Under the pieces are notes generated by a model. That model did not search any database, was not told the origin of the DNA, and saw only the letters and a program-made list of their open reading frames with translations. This document shows, in pieces, positions 5,851 through 6,408 of a stretch of 6,408 nucleotides of DNA. This stretch comes from Bacteroidales bacterium (GTDB lineage: Bacteria > Bacteroidota > Bacteroidia > Bacteroidales > VadinHA17): assembly GCA_003155705.1 (NCBI GenBank), contig PMEC01000065.1, positions 10,018 to 16,425 of the forward strand, written 5' to 3'. Every line of letters starts with the position of its first letter. Positions within the stretch are counted from its first letter, which is position 1. A program made the translations under genes and the position numbers.

Positions 5851-5873
5851 TTAATAAACTAAAAGATAGATAA

Positions 5874-6408
5874 ATGGAAAATAAGACATCGGCCTTTTTG
5901 AAAAGTGCATTGAACAATGGTTTGATTTTCGGGGTTATTCTGATTATACTTCAGCTCGCATTCTGGATGTTTAACATCATACCGATTGGAATTGGTAAAA
6001 GCATGTTAATATTGGTATTCAATCTTGTTGTTTATACCTTTGGTCTCTGGTGGTTTACAAAAAGTTACAGGAACTCGATGCTTGGTGGGTACATTGGTTA
6101 TGGACATGCTTTTTTATATGGTCTGACCGTATGTCTTTTTTCCACAATTCTTGTAATTATATATAACTTTATTTTCAATAAATTCATTGATCCTGAGTAT
6201 ACAACCAGAGTGATCAAAGCTACTGCAAACTGGACGGAAGAGTATATGAAAAGTAAAGGCGTTCCGGATTCACAGATCAGTGACACTATCGATAAAATGA
6301 TGGCTAAAGCTCATCCATCCGCTATAAGTACGGCACTTAAATCTCTTCTGGGTGGTGTTATTATGGGCGCAATTGTCTCCCTGATTTCGTCTGCATTTGC
6401 CAAGAAGG
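5874..6408 (+). CDS. DUF4199-type integral membrane protein (3' end outside window)
   Basis: The frame is open from ATG 5874 to the window edge without a stop, giving at least 178 residues. The N-terminus MENKTSAFLKSALNNGLIFG and four predicted membrane segments (about 14-34, 41-61, 74-100 and 154-176) fit the DUF4199 family, which I know mainly from Bacteroidota and whose function is not established. Supporting details are the short loop with SYRNSMLGGYIGYGHAFLYG (64-83) between segments 2 and 3, and a hydrophilic, partly charged stretch (about 103-150) before the last segment. The end of the visible part (AFAKK) resembles the usual C-terminus, so few residues are probably missing. The family call is by pattern and memory. 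The start is supported by the promoter element 24 nt upstream and an A-rich leader without a Shine-Dalgarno site. Confidence 0.8.
   Translation, partial: MENKTSAFLKSALNNGLIFGVILIILQLAFWMFNIIPIGIGKSMLILVFNLVVYTFGLWWFTKSYRNSMLGGYIGYGHAFLYGLTVCLFSTILVIIYNFIFNKFIDPEYTTRVIKATANWTEEYMKSKGVPDSQISDTIDKMMAKAHPSAISTALKSLLGGVIMGAIVSLISSAFAKK

Noticed and set aside
6098..6286. Open frame antisense to the DUF4199-type gene (62 codons)
   Set aside because: The sense frame runs unbroken for 178 codons with four membrane segments and a promoter element; the antisense frame shows nothing.

Overview
The window looks like a chromosomal stretch of an anaerobic or facultatively anaerobic member of the Bacteroidota, possibly a Bacteroidales-like lineage. 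The reasons are: AT-rich genes without Shine-Dalgarno sites; several upstream matches to the Bacteroidota -7 promoter element TAnnTTTG, one with a -33 TTTG at the expected 19-nt spacing; a DUF4199-type membrane protein; a ComEC without a catalytic metallo-beta-lactamase site; and a pyruvate:ferredoxin oxidoreductase. The phylum is an inference from these traits. No rRNA marker is present.

Layout, left to right. Positions 1-1542 (+) hold the C-terminal 513 residues of pyruvate:ferredoxin/flavodoxin oxidoreductase (nifJ), followed by a clean intrinsic terminator. A 223-bp gap then carries a mirror-symmetric cluster of CACAGAG / CTCTGTG heptamers and a promoter element. Next is a (+) gene set: ruvX/yqgF (1766-2206) and def (2203-2769), which overlap by 4 nt, then comEC (2873-4882) after a 103-bp gap filled with two kinds of short-period repeat. 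Convergent to comEC is a YciO/TsaC/Sua5-family gene on the minus strand (4928-5542). The 331-bp stretch 5543-5873 holds no protein gene. It contains a second inverted-repeat cluster (AGTRCYTAGAGT family), the small SRP RNA gene ffs on the minus strand (5674-5770) with its promoter, and a divergent promoter for the last gene. That gene (5874 to the right edge, +) is a DUF4199-type membrane protein cut by the window end.

Functionally this is mostly housekeeping: pyruvate catabolism (PFOR), rRNA processing or recombination (RuvX), N-terminal deformylation of nascent proteins (Def), targeting of nascent membrane proteins (SRP RNA), possible tRNA-modification chemistry (YciO/TsaC family) and DNA uptake (ComEC). 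No phage, insertion sequence, CRISPR array, defence system or toxin-antitoxin pair is visible. The coding content contains nothing that looks like an undescribed system. What stands out lies between the genes: three short-period repeat designs (10/11-bp CACAGAG, alternating 7/9-bp AGT-type, and a strict 7-bp TTTTATC array). Two of them are folded into near-palindromes, and one family occurs at two separate loci.
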